Shown piece after piece: positions 1 to 6,044 of a DNA stretch of 6,074 nucleotides. Under the pieces are notes generated by a model that worked only from the letters and a program-made list of their open reading frames with translations, searched no databases and was not told the DNA's origin. A program made the position numbers and the translations under genes. Location: the NCBI GenBank assembly GCA_051892875.1, contig JBJFGR010000142.1, positions 1-6,074 on the forward strand. Direction: 5' to 3'. The DNA is from JBJFGR01 sp051892875. GTDB lineage: Bacteria; Pseudomonadota; Gammaproteobacteria; Enterobacterales; Succinivibrionaceae. Each line of letters opens with the position of its first letter. The first letter of the stretch is position 1.

Positions 1-1534
1 CACCATCAGGGTCGGCATCTGCCATAATGATGACTCTATCTACTTTAGCTTTAGAGATATCAAAATTCTTACCCCAACCTGCACCTATAATAGAGAGAAT
101 TGAAGAGACCTCCTCATTTTCTAAAACTTTTTTCTGAGAATTTGTAAACACGTTAGGCATTTTACCTCTGATTGGGAATATACCTTGTGTAACATTATCT
201 CTACTATTTCTAGCAGAACCGAATGCAGAGTCTCCCTCAACTATTATCAGTTCAGTATTCTTCTTACCATTGGGTTTTACATATTTGTCTGGTAAACCAC
301 CTGATAAGGACGTAGTATTGAACCTTGATGATAGCTTGACTTTCTCTTTATCTGCGTTAAGACGCATTTCAATAACACCTTTAAAGTACTTACCTAATTT
401 TTGTAAATCATTTGGGTTAGATTTACTCCATTCAGATAAACCTTTATATACTAAATCAGATACGAACACAAGCATATCTTTGTTATCTAAAGTTTCTTTA
501 GCTTGTGCATTATATACTGCTTGAAGATGAAACGTAGATATAGCTAGCTTTAAACCGACTTTGATATCTTGAAACGTAGCAACTAGTTTCTTATTTTTAG
601 CATTTGAAAAGTATATATTGTTCATATATTCAGTAAAGAATTTACATATACCTTTCAATGCACCATCTACGTGCGTACCTGATATAGTAGGACAAGTATT
701 ATTGAAACTAACAACTTCTTCTTTATTATCTGTAACATTAGCATCATAAGTAAACATTATTTCAGCTTTCATGATACCATTATCAGCGTTGAAGTGTATA
801 GGAGCTATTAGTGGTGTTTCAGTCATATTAATTATGAATGTCATAATACCATCTTTACTTTCAATTGTTTCCATATGAACTTTTCCATCTAAATCGATAG
901 CTTTAAATTCTAATACAGTTCCTATTGGAGTTAAAGGTGTTATTAAACTTACCAGATGTAATACGTCTAACCATGTAGATGTAACTTCTCCGATGATATC
1001 CATATTAGGAACAAAGGAAATAGTTGTACCTTGTCTATCACCACAAGGAATATCTACTTCACCTTTCTTCCACATATGTCCCTCAATAAATTCAGCGTGT
1101 TTAGCTTTGCCTAAGATATAAGAATCTACTGTAAATTTATGCGAAAGCATGTTAGTTACAGCAGCACCACATCCATTCTTACCAGCACTATATTCACCAT
1201 CTTGTTTCACATAGTTTGAACTAGTATTGGTTTGACCGAATATTTTCTCAATCTTACCATGAGGTATACCACGACCCCAATCCTCTACTGTAACAGTATA
1301 GGTTCTTTGGTCAAATGTTAACATTACTAAAGGTGATGAAGCAACACCTTTTAATATTTCATCGAAGCTGTTTTGAACAACTTCTTTTACCATTGTTATA
1401 AAAGCATAGTTACCTAATCTACCTATAAACATATCAGGTTTTTGACGAACTTCTGCAACTATATCTTCTAATTCTATTATCTCATTTCCGTAAGACATTA
1501 TTTTGTCTTGTAATGAAATCTCTTTTTTAGACAT
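1..1534 (-). CDS. Type IIA DNA topoisomerase, ATPase/TOPRIM subunit (GyrB/ParE/T4 gp39-like), 3' end cut by window
   Basis: This subunit binds ATP and carries the TOPRIM metal site. With a GyrA/ParC-like partner it would pass one DNA duplex through another. 511 residues are visible with no frame break. The GHKL ATPase (about 25-215) has the N-box E51, N55, D58 (EVVQNSFDE), D85-WGRGIP, and the lid GKNGCGAAVTN (118-128). The transducer (about 215-390) has GTHVDG (286-291) and the ATP-contacting lysine K346 in QAKETL. TOPRIM has EGDSA (433-437), PIRGK (454-458) and DADPD (506-510). The remaining C-terminal part lies beyond position 1. ATG at 1534 is chosen because AAAAGGAG lies 8 bases upstream; the in-frame ATG at 1555 has no ribosome site. 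Lid and QxKE motifs look closer to eukaryotic/T4-type enzymes than to bacterial GyrB (GLHGVG, QTKTKLG). W86 replaces the usual N/D of DNGRGIP. A gyrA-like gene may follow outside the window. The family call is certain; gyrase versus topo IV type is not decidable here. Confidence 0.96.
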   Translation of the reverse strand, partial: MSKKEISLQDKIMSYGNEIIELEDIVAEVRQKPDMFIGRLGNYAFITMVKEVVQNSFDEILKGVASSPLVMLTFDQRTYTVTVEDWGRGIPHGKIEKIFGQTNTSSNYVKQDGEYSAGKNGCGAAVTNMLSHKFTVDSYILGKAKHAEFIEGHMWKKGEVDIPCGDRQGTTISFVPNMDIIGEVTSTWLDVLHLVSLITPLTPIGTVLEFKAIDLDGKVHMETIESKDGIMTFIINMTETPLIAPIHFNADNGIMKAEIMFTYDANVTDNKEEVVSFNNTCPTISGTHVDGALKGICKFFTEYMNNIYFSNAKNKKLVATFQDIKVGLKLAISTFHLQAVYNAQAKETLDNKDMLVFVSDLVYKGLSEWSKSNPNDLQKLGKYFKGVIEMRLNADKEKVKLSSRFNTTSLSGGLPDKYVKPNGKKNTELIIVEGDSAFGSARNSRDNVTQGIFPIRGKMPNVFTNSQKKVLENEEVSSILSIIGAGWGKNFDISKAKVDRVIIMADADPDG

Positions 1535-1542
1535 CTTGATTA

Positions 1543-1550
1543 CTCCTTTT
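1543..1550 (-). promoter_or_regulatory. Ribosome binding site deciding the topoisomerase start
   Basis: The minus strand reads AAAAGGAG followed by 8 bases and then ATG at 1534. It lies just after the T run of the upstream terminator. An alternative in-frame ATG seven codons earlier (1553-1555) overlaps the end of that terminator and has no purine-rich site before it, so 1534 is the better start. Confidence 0.85.
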
Positions 1551-1555
1551 AACAT

Positions 1556-1584
1556 AAAAAATGGAGGCGCAATTATGCGCCTCC
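1556..1584 (-). terminator. Intrinsic (rho-independent) terminator after the 312-residue protein gene
   Basis: On the minus strand a perfect 9-bp GC-rich stem (GGAGGCGCA pairing with TGCGCCTCC, 1563-1584) with a 4-base loop is followed by A and six T (1562-1556). This is the classic intrinsic terminator layout for leftward transcription. It lies 45 bases past the stop of the 312-residue gene, and its T run ends 21 bases before the topoisomerase ATG. The plus-strand side has no comparable T run (CTTAATATG follows), so it is directional. It either isolates the topoisomerase gene or acts as a partial, attenuator-like stop. Confidence 0.9.
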
Positions 1585-1588
1585 TTAA

Positions 1589-1620
1589 TATGATAGTTCA
1601 ACTTACGTCAAACTATCATA
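1589..1620 (-). other. 14-bp RNA hairpin with a GNRA (GUAA) tetraloop, in the 3' untranslated region
   Basis: As minus-strand RNA the element forms UAUGAUAGUU paired perfectly with AACUAUCAUA. The stem continues inward as UGAC paired with GUUG (two G-U wobbles) and is closed by C-GUAA-G, a GNRA tetraloop. The wobble pairs would be mismatches on the plus strand, so the structure favours the leftward transcript. It ends four bases before the terminator stem. It may stabilise the 3' end, mark a processing site or bind a protein; the role is inference. Confidence 0.75.
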
Positions 1621-1629
1621 TTTACTTAT

Positions 1630-2568
1630 TTACTTAATGGTTGCTGTAGTAGTGGCAGTTCCTGGAGTTGGAATCCTAGGAGTTGTATTATTATTTATTG
1701 GAGGTACAGTAGTGGTAGCAGGCTGTACTTGTATATTTTGTTGTGGTTGATTCATTTGAGTTTGAGGCTGGGTCATATTAGATACTGGTACTTGACCACC
1801 TTGAACAAAAGGTGATTGACCAGTCATTGGATTACCACCCATTGGCGTTGGTTGTTGCATCATAGGTTGTTGATAATAGTTTGGTGTAACCTGTTGATAT
1901 TGTGGTTGTTGTGGATATCCGTAATTATTATATTGAGGTTGCATCATAGGTTGTTGCATGCCACCTAAACTCCAACTTGGTGTGGAACGGATATTGAAAT
2001 AATTTCCATTATTATAGCCGTTACCACAAGTGTACTGATTATTTATAGTTCTTTCGATTTTATCTAAATCTACTTGAACCTTATCGAATATTTGTGGAAA
2101 CTTTTCCAACATAGCCTGTATGCTGTATATTTGTTCAGCATATTCCTTAGGCGGATTAATCCAGCCTATTTTTATAGTGTGGATGAAATCTATAATCATC
2201 CTCACTAACTCTTCGACTCCTTTTTTAGAATATTCACGAGCAGTGAACTCACTTTGACACTGATTGCAATGTAGAATCGGATATCCGTCTTCTGATACTC
2301 CACACATATACACATCGGGAATACCAGAGTCAGGATTCACATGATTGCAGTGACTAATAGCCACATCTAACTCAGTTATTTGAAGTGGCTTATTAATGCT
2401 GTTTTTAATAATTTGTCTGTCTTCTGCAGACAAAGTTGATGTCGCTCTTGGTGGAGCTGTACCAACATTAATAGGATATTGTGGAACTTGCTGGCCCATA
2501 GCTCCAGCACCGATTTGTTGGTTATATGGATATAACCCATTGTTGTAGTTATTGTTGTTTTCGAACAT
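1630..2568 (-). CDS. Unknown phage protein with putative zinc-binding core and Q/P/N/M-rich tail
   Basis: I do not recognise a family for this 312-residue protein. The first 45 residues are N/Q/G-rich and look disordered. A folded-looking core (about 46-182) holds a candidate zinc site, C74-x-H76 and C101-x2-C104, with C89, H73 and H100 nearby; a helical stretch (about 113-178) follows. Residues from about 203 to 312 are low complexity, rich in Q, P, M, N and Y, with QQPMMQ twice (205-210, 233-238), and end in a T/P-rich tail. No signal peptide or membrane segment is visible. The start has a near-ideal site (AAGGAGG, 9 bases before ATG). It is the last gene before the terminator at 1556-1584. 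Such tails occur in virion proteins and in proteins that self-associate; either role here is inference. Confidence 0.88.
   Translation of the reverse strand: MFENNNNYNNGLYPYNQQIGAGAMGQQVPQYPINVGTAPPRATSTLSAEDRQIIKNSINKPLQITELDVAISHCNHVNPDSGIPDVYMCGVSEDGYPILHCNQCQSEFTAREYSKKGVEELVRMIIDFIHTIKIGWINPPKEYAEQIYSIQAMLEKFPQIFDKVQVDLDKIERTINNQYTCGNGYNNGNYFNIRSTPSWSLGGMQQPMMQPQYNNYGYPQQPQYQQVTPNYYQQPMMQQPTPMGGNPMTGQSPFVQGGQVPVSNMTQPQTQMNQPQQNIQVQPATTTVPPINNNTTPRIPTPGTATTTATIK
1854..1956. repeat. 19-bp direct repeat pair inside the Q/P/M-rich tail
   Basis: The same 19 bases (GTTGCATCATAGGTTGTTG, plus strand) occur at 1854-1872 and 1938-1956. On the minus strand each copy encodes part of a QQPMMQ motif in the low-complexity tail of the 312-residue protein. 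The identity at DNA level suggests recent internal duplication or slippage within the tail, rather than selection on the residues alone. Confidence 0.8.
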
Positions 2569-2610
2569 ATACGAAAACCTCCTTATAAATTTATAGTTTT
2601 ATATAACAAT

Positions 2611-2657
2611 TCTGCTATACACATGAATTATATATAATTACATTTATGTTTAGCAGA
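2611..2657 (-). other. Long imperfect intergenic hairpin
   Basis: This 47-base element lies between the 166- and 312-residue protein genes. On the minus strand the outer arms UCUGCUA and UAGCAGA pair perfectly. After one A-A mismatch and small bulges the stem continues to an inner 14-base palindrome (AATTATATATAATT, 2626-2639), giving about 19 pairs in all. The bases that follow (ATTGTTATAT) are only weakly T-rich, so it is a poor intrinsic terminator. A leader structure or processing site for the 312-residue gene is equally possible. The rest of the 104-base gap is AT-rich, with no clear promoter. Confidence 0.5.
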
Positions 2658-2672
2658 TTGTATTTACTTACT

Positions 2673-3173
2673 TTATAGGGTCTTGTAACTCTCCCTATTT
2701 AGGATAACATCATCAGGTGTTAATCCTCTCTTTTCTGTAGTTGTAGATTCGATACCCATTACATAAGTATTAGGATCGTATATCTTTTCCATCTGATCAT
2801 AATATCTCTTACGAGTTGCTTCAGATGTCATTCCCTTAGCTACAGCTTCTTCAAAGAAATTGTCCAACGTAACTCTGTCAAGTCTAGCATATATAACTTC
2901 AATACTTTCATACGGATATGCTTTAACACACATTGGACATATATGATTCAAAGGTCCTGATGGCTCTTGATTTAATTCTACTGAATATAGAATTTCATTA
3001 GCATCATCCCAAAGAACGCAACAAGACATTTCATCCACTAGATAAGATGTATTGATTCTTATAACTAGTGGAATTGAAATGGTTTTATTACCAGCTTCAT
3101 CAGTTTGATCTCTGTCAGAATTGACAAGATGATGAAGTTGTTTTCTAATTCTAATAACATTTTCTTTAGTCAT
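2673..3173 (-). CDS. Unknown phage protein, 166 residues, with CC and CxxC cysteines
   Basis: I cannot assign a family. The first third is basic at the N-terminus and then beta-like (ISIPLVIRI, 32-40). Residues 51-52 are a CC pair, and HICPMC (77-82) carries a CxxC. The spacing C51/C52 to C79-x2-C82 could form a four-cysteine metal site (inference). The C-terminal half is helical and charged (about 103-132). No signal peptide or membrane segment is seen. ATG at 3173 is preceded by GAGGAG 7 bases upstream, and part of that site may be paired in the leader hairpin at 3176-3223. The 56-base gap upstream suggests co-transcription with the 162-residue gene. The neighbouring 312-residue protein also has a Cys/His cluster, but I see no obvious sequence similarity between them. 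Confidence 0.85.
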   Translation of the reverse strand: MTKENVIRIRKQLHHLVNSDRDQTDEAGNKTISIPLVIRINTSYLVDEMSCCVLWDDANEILYSVELNQEPSGPLNHICPMCVKAYPYESIEVIYARLDRVTLDNFFEEAVAKGMTSEATRKRYYDQMEKIYDPNTYVMGIESTTTEKRGLTPDDVILNRESYKTL

Positions 3174-3175
3174 TT

Positions 3176-3223
3176 TAGATCTCCTCTCTATAACTTAGAA
3201 TTTATTATAAAGTTGAAGATCTA
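3176..3223 (-). promoter_or_regulatory. Possible hairpin hiding the ribosome site of the 166-residue gene
   Basis: On the minus strand TAGATCTTC (3223-3215) can pair with GGAGATCTA (3184-3176), nine pairs with one G-U. The second arm contains the GGAG of the ribosome binding site. A second 5-bp stem (AACTT with AAGTT, 3214-3210 and 3196-3192) stacks directly on the first, with a 7-base bulge. If it forms, the start would be partly blocked until a ribosome or protein opens it. Part of the match comes from two copies of the palindrome AGATCT, so chance is not excluded. Confidence 0.35.
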
Positions 3224-3229
3224 TTCAGA

Positions 3230-3718
3230 TTAATAATTCGAAATGTTATTAGCTAAATTATTCAAGTTTACATAGTTCCTGTAAGGAACTATATCATTAT
3301 TTAGTGCTATCAGATAATTTACATCACCTGTTAGCTTATATTTCTCTATATAATTATAGAGAAGTAAATACGCATTAAGAGCAGCCATATAATAATTATT
3401 TATATCATTAGTAAAGTTACTCTTAGGACTATTAGAAGTTGCTAATATAGTTAAACCATTAACTATGTCTTGTAACACTACTACTTTATTAGCAACATAT
3501 TCTTCTATAGTAAGAAGAATTCTTCTATTGCTAAAATCAGCAATTTCTTTAGCATCATAAGCATTGAAATTGCCAAAGGCAATATCCTGCACGAGATTGA
3601 ATCGATTTTTATTGATAACATCAGGTGTTGCCGTATTAACCCAGTCATCACCATATTGTTCTCTTTGCTTTGTTAACCAAGATTGTCTTGGCTTTCTTAC
3701 ACCTTTTACATTTGCCAT
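3230..3718 (-). CDS. Unknown phage protein, 162 residues, basic N-terminus
   Basis: I recognise no family. The first 20 residues are basic (VKGVRKPRQSWLTKQR). The rest looks mainly helical: about 57-88 (ADFSNRRILLTIEEYVANKV onward) and 105-130 with many N, Y and L (NNYYMAALNAYLLLYNYIEK), then an N/Y-rich end. No metal motif, nucleotide-binding loop or signal peptide is seen. The ATG at 3718 is chosen over the upstream in-frame TTG (3736), because AAAGGA lies 9 bases before the ATG and would be consumed by the longer reading. The gap to the upstream stop is only 23 bases, so it is surely in one transcript with the 153-residue gene. A 17-base palindrome (3733-3749) spans that stop codon. The gene also contains two 9-bp hairpins (3272-3292 and 3342-3363). 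Confidence 0.85.
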   Translation of the reverse strand: MANVKGVRKPRQSWLTKQREQYGDDWVNTATPDVINKNRFNLVQDIAFGNFNAYDAKEIADFSNRRILLTIEEYVANKVVVLQDIVNGLTILATSNSPKSNFTNDINNYYMAALNAYLLLYNYIEKYKLTGDVNYLIALNNDIVPYRNYVNLNNLANNISNY

Positions 3719-3727
3719 AATTAATCT

Positions 3728-3733
3728 TCCTTT
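3728..3733 (-). promoter_or_regulatory. Ribosome binding site deciding the 162-residue gene start
   Basis: AAAGGA on the minus strand lies 9 bases before the ATG at 3718. The longer reading from TTG at 3736 would place this purine run inside the coding sequence, so the shorter protein is preferred. The palindrome at 3733-3749 abuts this site. Confidence 0.75.
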
Positions 3734-3741
3734 CAATTAAA

Positions 3742-4203
3742 TTAATTGAGTATTGGTGGTACACCATTACCAGTAGCTTGCTTATAGTCATCAGTTTCTT
3801 CTTCATAATTGTACATAAAATCTTCGATATCTATATCGTCAAATTCTGGGTACTTCTCTTGGCACATCTTAAAGAAGCGAGCGAATGAAACTCGTTCTTC
3901 GAGTTTTACACCATTAGTCAGAACATATGAGTTATCGATATCGAAATCTAAACTCTCATAGTCTTGACCACGTACTAGTTCATACATGAACTTCATAGTT
4001 GTATAACGTCCTTTGATGAATTTGAAAACTCCATCAACAAAGTCGTCATTACTGAATTGTGCTAATAATAGAAGATATACCTTATCAGGCTCTGCTGATT
4101 TTAGATATTCTTCTCTAGATTGGAGATTAGATATTCTCTCCAATTTTTCTTCTGTCATGCTGGACATACCAGCATCATGGAATAAATTAGATTTTTGTTC
4201 CAT
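3742..4203 (-). CDS. Unknown acidic phage protein, 153 residues
   Basis: I recognise no family. The protein is strongly acidic, above all at 118-138 (EYPEFDDIDIEDFMYNYEEE region), and has one cysteine (about 114). It reads as soluble and largely helical: charged helix at about 17-37, a hydrophobic LLLLAQF stretch near 44-50, then FVDGVFKFIKGRYTTMKFMYELV (about 55-78). No signal peptide, membrane span or catalytic motif is visible. ATG at 4203 has GGAGGT 7 bases upstream. It follows the helicase after an 83-base gap carrying a perfect hairpin, and precedes the 162-residue gene by 23 bases. An acidic protein next to a helicase could be a partner or DNA mimic, but nothing in the sequence proves this. 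Confidence 0.86.
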   Translation of the reverse strand: MEQKSNLFHDAGMSSMTEEKLERISNLQSREEYLKSAEPDKVYLLLLAQFSNDDFVDGVFKFIKGRYTTMKFMYELVRGQDYESLDFDIDNSYVLTNGVKLEERVSFARFFKMCQEKYPEFDDIDIEDFMYNYEEETDDYKQATGNGVPPILN

Positions 4204-4239
4204 CTTAATTACCTCCGTAATTTTATAATATAAAGTATC

Positions 4240-4265
4240 AGAGTAAGTAACAGATTACTTACTCT
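4240..4265 (-). other. Perfect 11-bp hairpin downstream of the helicase (weak terminator or processing site)
   Basis: AGAGTAAGTAA and TTACTTACTCT pair perfectly around a 4-base loop (UCUG on the minus strand), 21 bases after the helicase stop. The following bases (GATACTTTATATT) are T-rich but not a clean T run, and the stem is AT-rich, so termination would be weak. It may separate helicase expression from the three small genes downstream. I see no convincing -35/-10 pair in the rest of the 83-base gap. Confidence 0.65.
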
Positions 4266-4286
4266 AATCACTTTAATAGTATATAG

Positions 4287-5489
4287 TTAAAAGTATTTTT
4301 TAGGTCTTCTTTTAACGTATATACAGAAATTCTTAAATCTAGTCAATCCTACATAATTTAGCTTGTTGTTAATTTGAGGATTCAACCATTCTTCTATATA
4401 AATACCATTATCGAATTCTGAGCCTTGAGCTATATGAGTAGTTACAACATATCCAAATTCAAATTTTTCTCCAAATGAATAAGGACTGTTCTTTATATCA
4501 TTTCTAGCTTGAGGAGTAGCCATTAAGTATTCATAATCACATTCAATATCGTTGAATGGTAAAGAGCACAAATCTGGTTTTAAAGACATATTGTATGTTT
4601 TTCTAACAGAATCGTATCCGTCTACATATGGGTCATTAGTAACAGTACCTAATAAACCATTAGTTAGATTGATACCATTACTCTCGATAGACCAGTTATT
4701 TTTTCTACATACAACTCTTTCACCATAATGAGGAAGAGCTCCAGTCTGATGAACAACATTCTGTCTAATATAATTAGTATAAGTCTCTCTAGTATTATTC
4801 TTACCACAGAGTATTATTTGAGATTTTTTAATCATATCTATAGTAAGTTCATCTTCATATATAACTAGAGTGTTTTTATACCAACCATTATTAATAGGCT
4901 GTCCATTCTTAGCTTGTTGTGATAGAAAGATAATTGAGTTATCAGCATTTTGCCTCATAATCTCAGTAAGTACATGAACTTTATACGGGTTATTTAGATA
5001 TGCTGACTTTCCCTGTATTGGTGGTAACTGGTCTAAGTCACCAGTAGCTATAACAGGTATTCCTTGTCTATCTATTGTTTGCCTAATTTCTGGTGGAACA
5101 GAACCTGCTTCATCTACTATGATTAGGTCTATTTCACTAGCTAAGCGTTTTTCAACAAACTTGATTTTCATTTTAGGCTTGTTGTATCTTTTATCCATAA
5201 CAACATATCCATTTTCGTCTAGTACTGGACATTTGACACAATCATATAACCATGAATAACAAGTTCTAGCATTTAATAATCCATGATTTCTCATATTGAT
5301 AGCAGCTGCTCCAGTGTAAGCCATTGGAGCAATTTTATCTCTATCAATATTAAGAGAATCAATAATATAATTCAATAAAAACGTTTTACCAGAACCTGGA
5401 GGTCCTGATATTTCAAACGTTTGTTCGTTACCACTTTTCCACCATTTAACGGCTTCATTGAATACTTGTTGCTGACTATGATTTAGCAT
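4287..5489 (-). CDS. Superfamily 1B DNA helicase, Dda/RecD-like
   Basis: An ATP-driven helicase expected to move 5' to 3' on single-stranded DNA, as T4 Dda does at phage forks. At 400 residues it is close to Dda (about 440) and much shorter than RecD2. Motifs run in order: Q-rich start (SQQQVF, 5-10), Walker A GPPGSGKT (29-36), Ia (APMAYTGAAA, 54-63), Walker B DEAG (126-129), III (GDLDQLPPI, 150-158), LTEIMRQ (174-180), IV region (225-242), SH3-like segment (HYGERVV 254-260, NGLLGTV 277-283), V (THIAQGSEFD, 351-360) and VI YVGLTR with arginine R384. All key residues are present, so it should be active. A Cys pair (C84, C87) precedes an insert (about 90-112) before Walker B. GAGAGGA lies 8 bases before the ATG, inside the 3' end of the previous gene; the two overlap by 7 bp. 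PIF1-like is the main alternative name. Confidence 0.95.
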   Translation of the reverse strand: MLNHSQQQVFNEAVKWWKSGNEQTFEISGPPGSGKTFLLNYIIDSLNIDRDKIAPMAYTGAAAINMRNHGLLNARTCYSWLYDCVKCPVLDENGYVVMDKRYNKPKMKIKFVEKRLASEIDLIIVDEAGSVPPEIRQTIDRQGIPVIATGDLDQLPPIQGKSAYLNNPYKVHVLTEIMRQNADNSIIFLSQQAKNGQPINNGWYKNTLVIYEDELTIDMIKKSQIILCGKNNTRETYTNYIRQNVVHQTGALPHYGERVVCRKNNWSIESNGINLTNGLLGTVTNDPYVDGYDSVRKTYNMSLKPDLCSLPFNDIECDYEYLMATPQARNDIKNSPYSFGEKFEFGYVVTTHIAQGSEFDNGIYIEEWLNPQINNKLNYVGLTRFKNFCIYVKRRPKKYF

Positions 5490-6025
5490 TGTCTATTTCC
5501 TCTCTTTAATAAAAGTTTTTCTTCTTTCAAGAAACTGATATATGAATCTATTTCTATTAAAGAACTAGATTTATCCTCACTTTCTAGTTTAAATAGTAAA
5601 TCAATAAAACGTATATTATCACTTACATATTTATTTGAGGTAACTATAGTTCCATTAATAAAGTGACAAGATGCTGAACCTAATCCAGTTAACATCTCGT
5701 TTGGTGATAGATAAAAGTTTTGACATTCCCATTCAGGACCATGTTCTATCATATATTGATTTACATATAGACCGAATATAGTTTGAATTACATTCACATT
5801 AAAGAATGGGTCAAATGGCAATATTCTTCTATCATTTACAGTCTCTTTAGGGTAGCAGATGTATTTTCCATTGCTCATAATTGCCCTTCCTAGCTGGTCT
5901 ACAACAATTTTATTATTTGTAGATAGTTGTGTAGCACACATAATATCATATTCGATATCACTGATTAATTGTTGAAAGTATGGCTCCTTTTGAGTCATCA
6001 TTTCCTTATATTTGTTTCTTGTCAT
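5483..6025 (-). CDS. Unknown phage protein, 180 residues, coupled to the helicase
   Basis: I recognise no family. The N-terminus is charged and helical (about 1-30). The middle contains ICYPKE and RRILPFDPFFNVNVIQTIFG (about 60-90). The C-terminal quarter is helical (about 137-170). Cysteines are scattered (in MCAT, YICYP, WECQ, SCHF and the last residue) without a clear metal pattern. No signal peptide or membrane span is convincing. ATG at 6025 is preferred to the in-frame GTG at 6055, because AAGGAG lies 10 bases before the ATG and the longer form would read through it. Its stop overlaps the helicase start by 7 bp and it carries the helicase ribosome site, so the two are probably made together. 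A helicase accessory or replication role is inferred from position only. Confidence 0.85.
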   Translation of the reverse strand: MTRNKYKEMMTQKEPYFQQLISDIEYDIMCATQLSTNNKIVVDQLGRAIMSNGKYICYPKETVNDRRILPFDPFFNVNVIQTIFGLYVNQYMIEHGPEWECQNFYLSPNEMLTGLGSASCHFINGTIVTSNKYVSDNIRFIDLLFKLESEDKSSSLIEIDSYISFLKEEKLLLKRGNRQC

Positions 6026-6035
6026 GATTAAACAA

Positions 6036-6041
6036 CTCCTT
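6036..6041 (-). promoter_or_regulatory. Ribosome binding site deciding the 180-residue gene start
   Basis: AAGGAG on the minus strand lies 10 bases before the ATG at 6025. The longer GTG start at 6055 has no purine-rich site before it and would place this one inside the gene. Confidence 0.8.
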
Positions 6042-6044
6042 CTT

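Noticed and set aside
270..524. Plus-strand open frame of 84 codons
   Set aside because: It lies wholly inside the topoisomerase gene on the other strand, lacks a good ribosome site, and its product has no recognisable domain. It is a shadow of the TOPRIM/transducer coding region.
1535..1555. Alternative topoisomerase start at the ATG at 1555
   Set aside because: It is in frame but sits against the terminator T run with no ribosome site; the ATG at 1534 has AAAAGGAG at good spacing.
1585..1611. TTGACG (1611-1606) and TATTAA (1590-1585) on the minus strand as a promoter for the topoisomerase
   Set aside because: The spacer is only 15 bases, both boxes are inside or next to the hairpin elements, and the start would fall before the terminator. 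The match is likely a by-product of the stem.
2584..2595. TATAAATTTATA on the minus strand as a T4-like late promoter (TATAAATA)
   Set aside because: It is one base off the consensus, is a simple AT palindrome running into the ribosome site, and would give a very short leader. Too weak in AT-rich sequence.
3034..3072. Inverted repeat TCCACTAG / CTAGTGGA
   Set aside because: It is an 8-bp match with a 23-base loop inside coding sequence. Such matches are expected by chance, and the loop is too long for a convincing hairpin.
3719..3736. Six-residue extension of the 162-residue protein from TTG at 3736
   Set aside because: The extension consists of the ribosome-site purines (AAAGGAAG) of the ATG at 3718. 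A TTG start is less likely.
4013..4228. Plus-strand open frame of 71 codons
   Set aside because: It is antisense to the acidic 153-residue gene, which has a strong ribosome site and coding-like composition. Nothing supports a rightward gene here.
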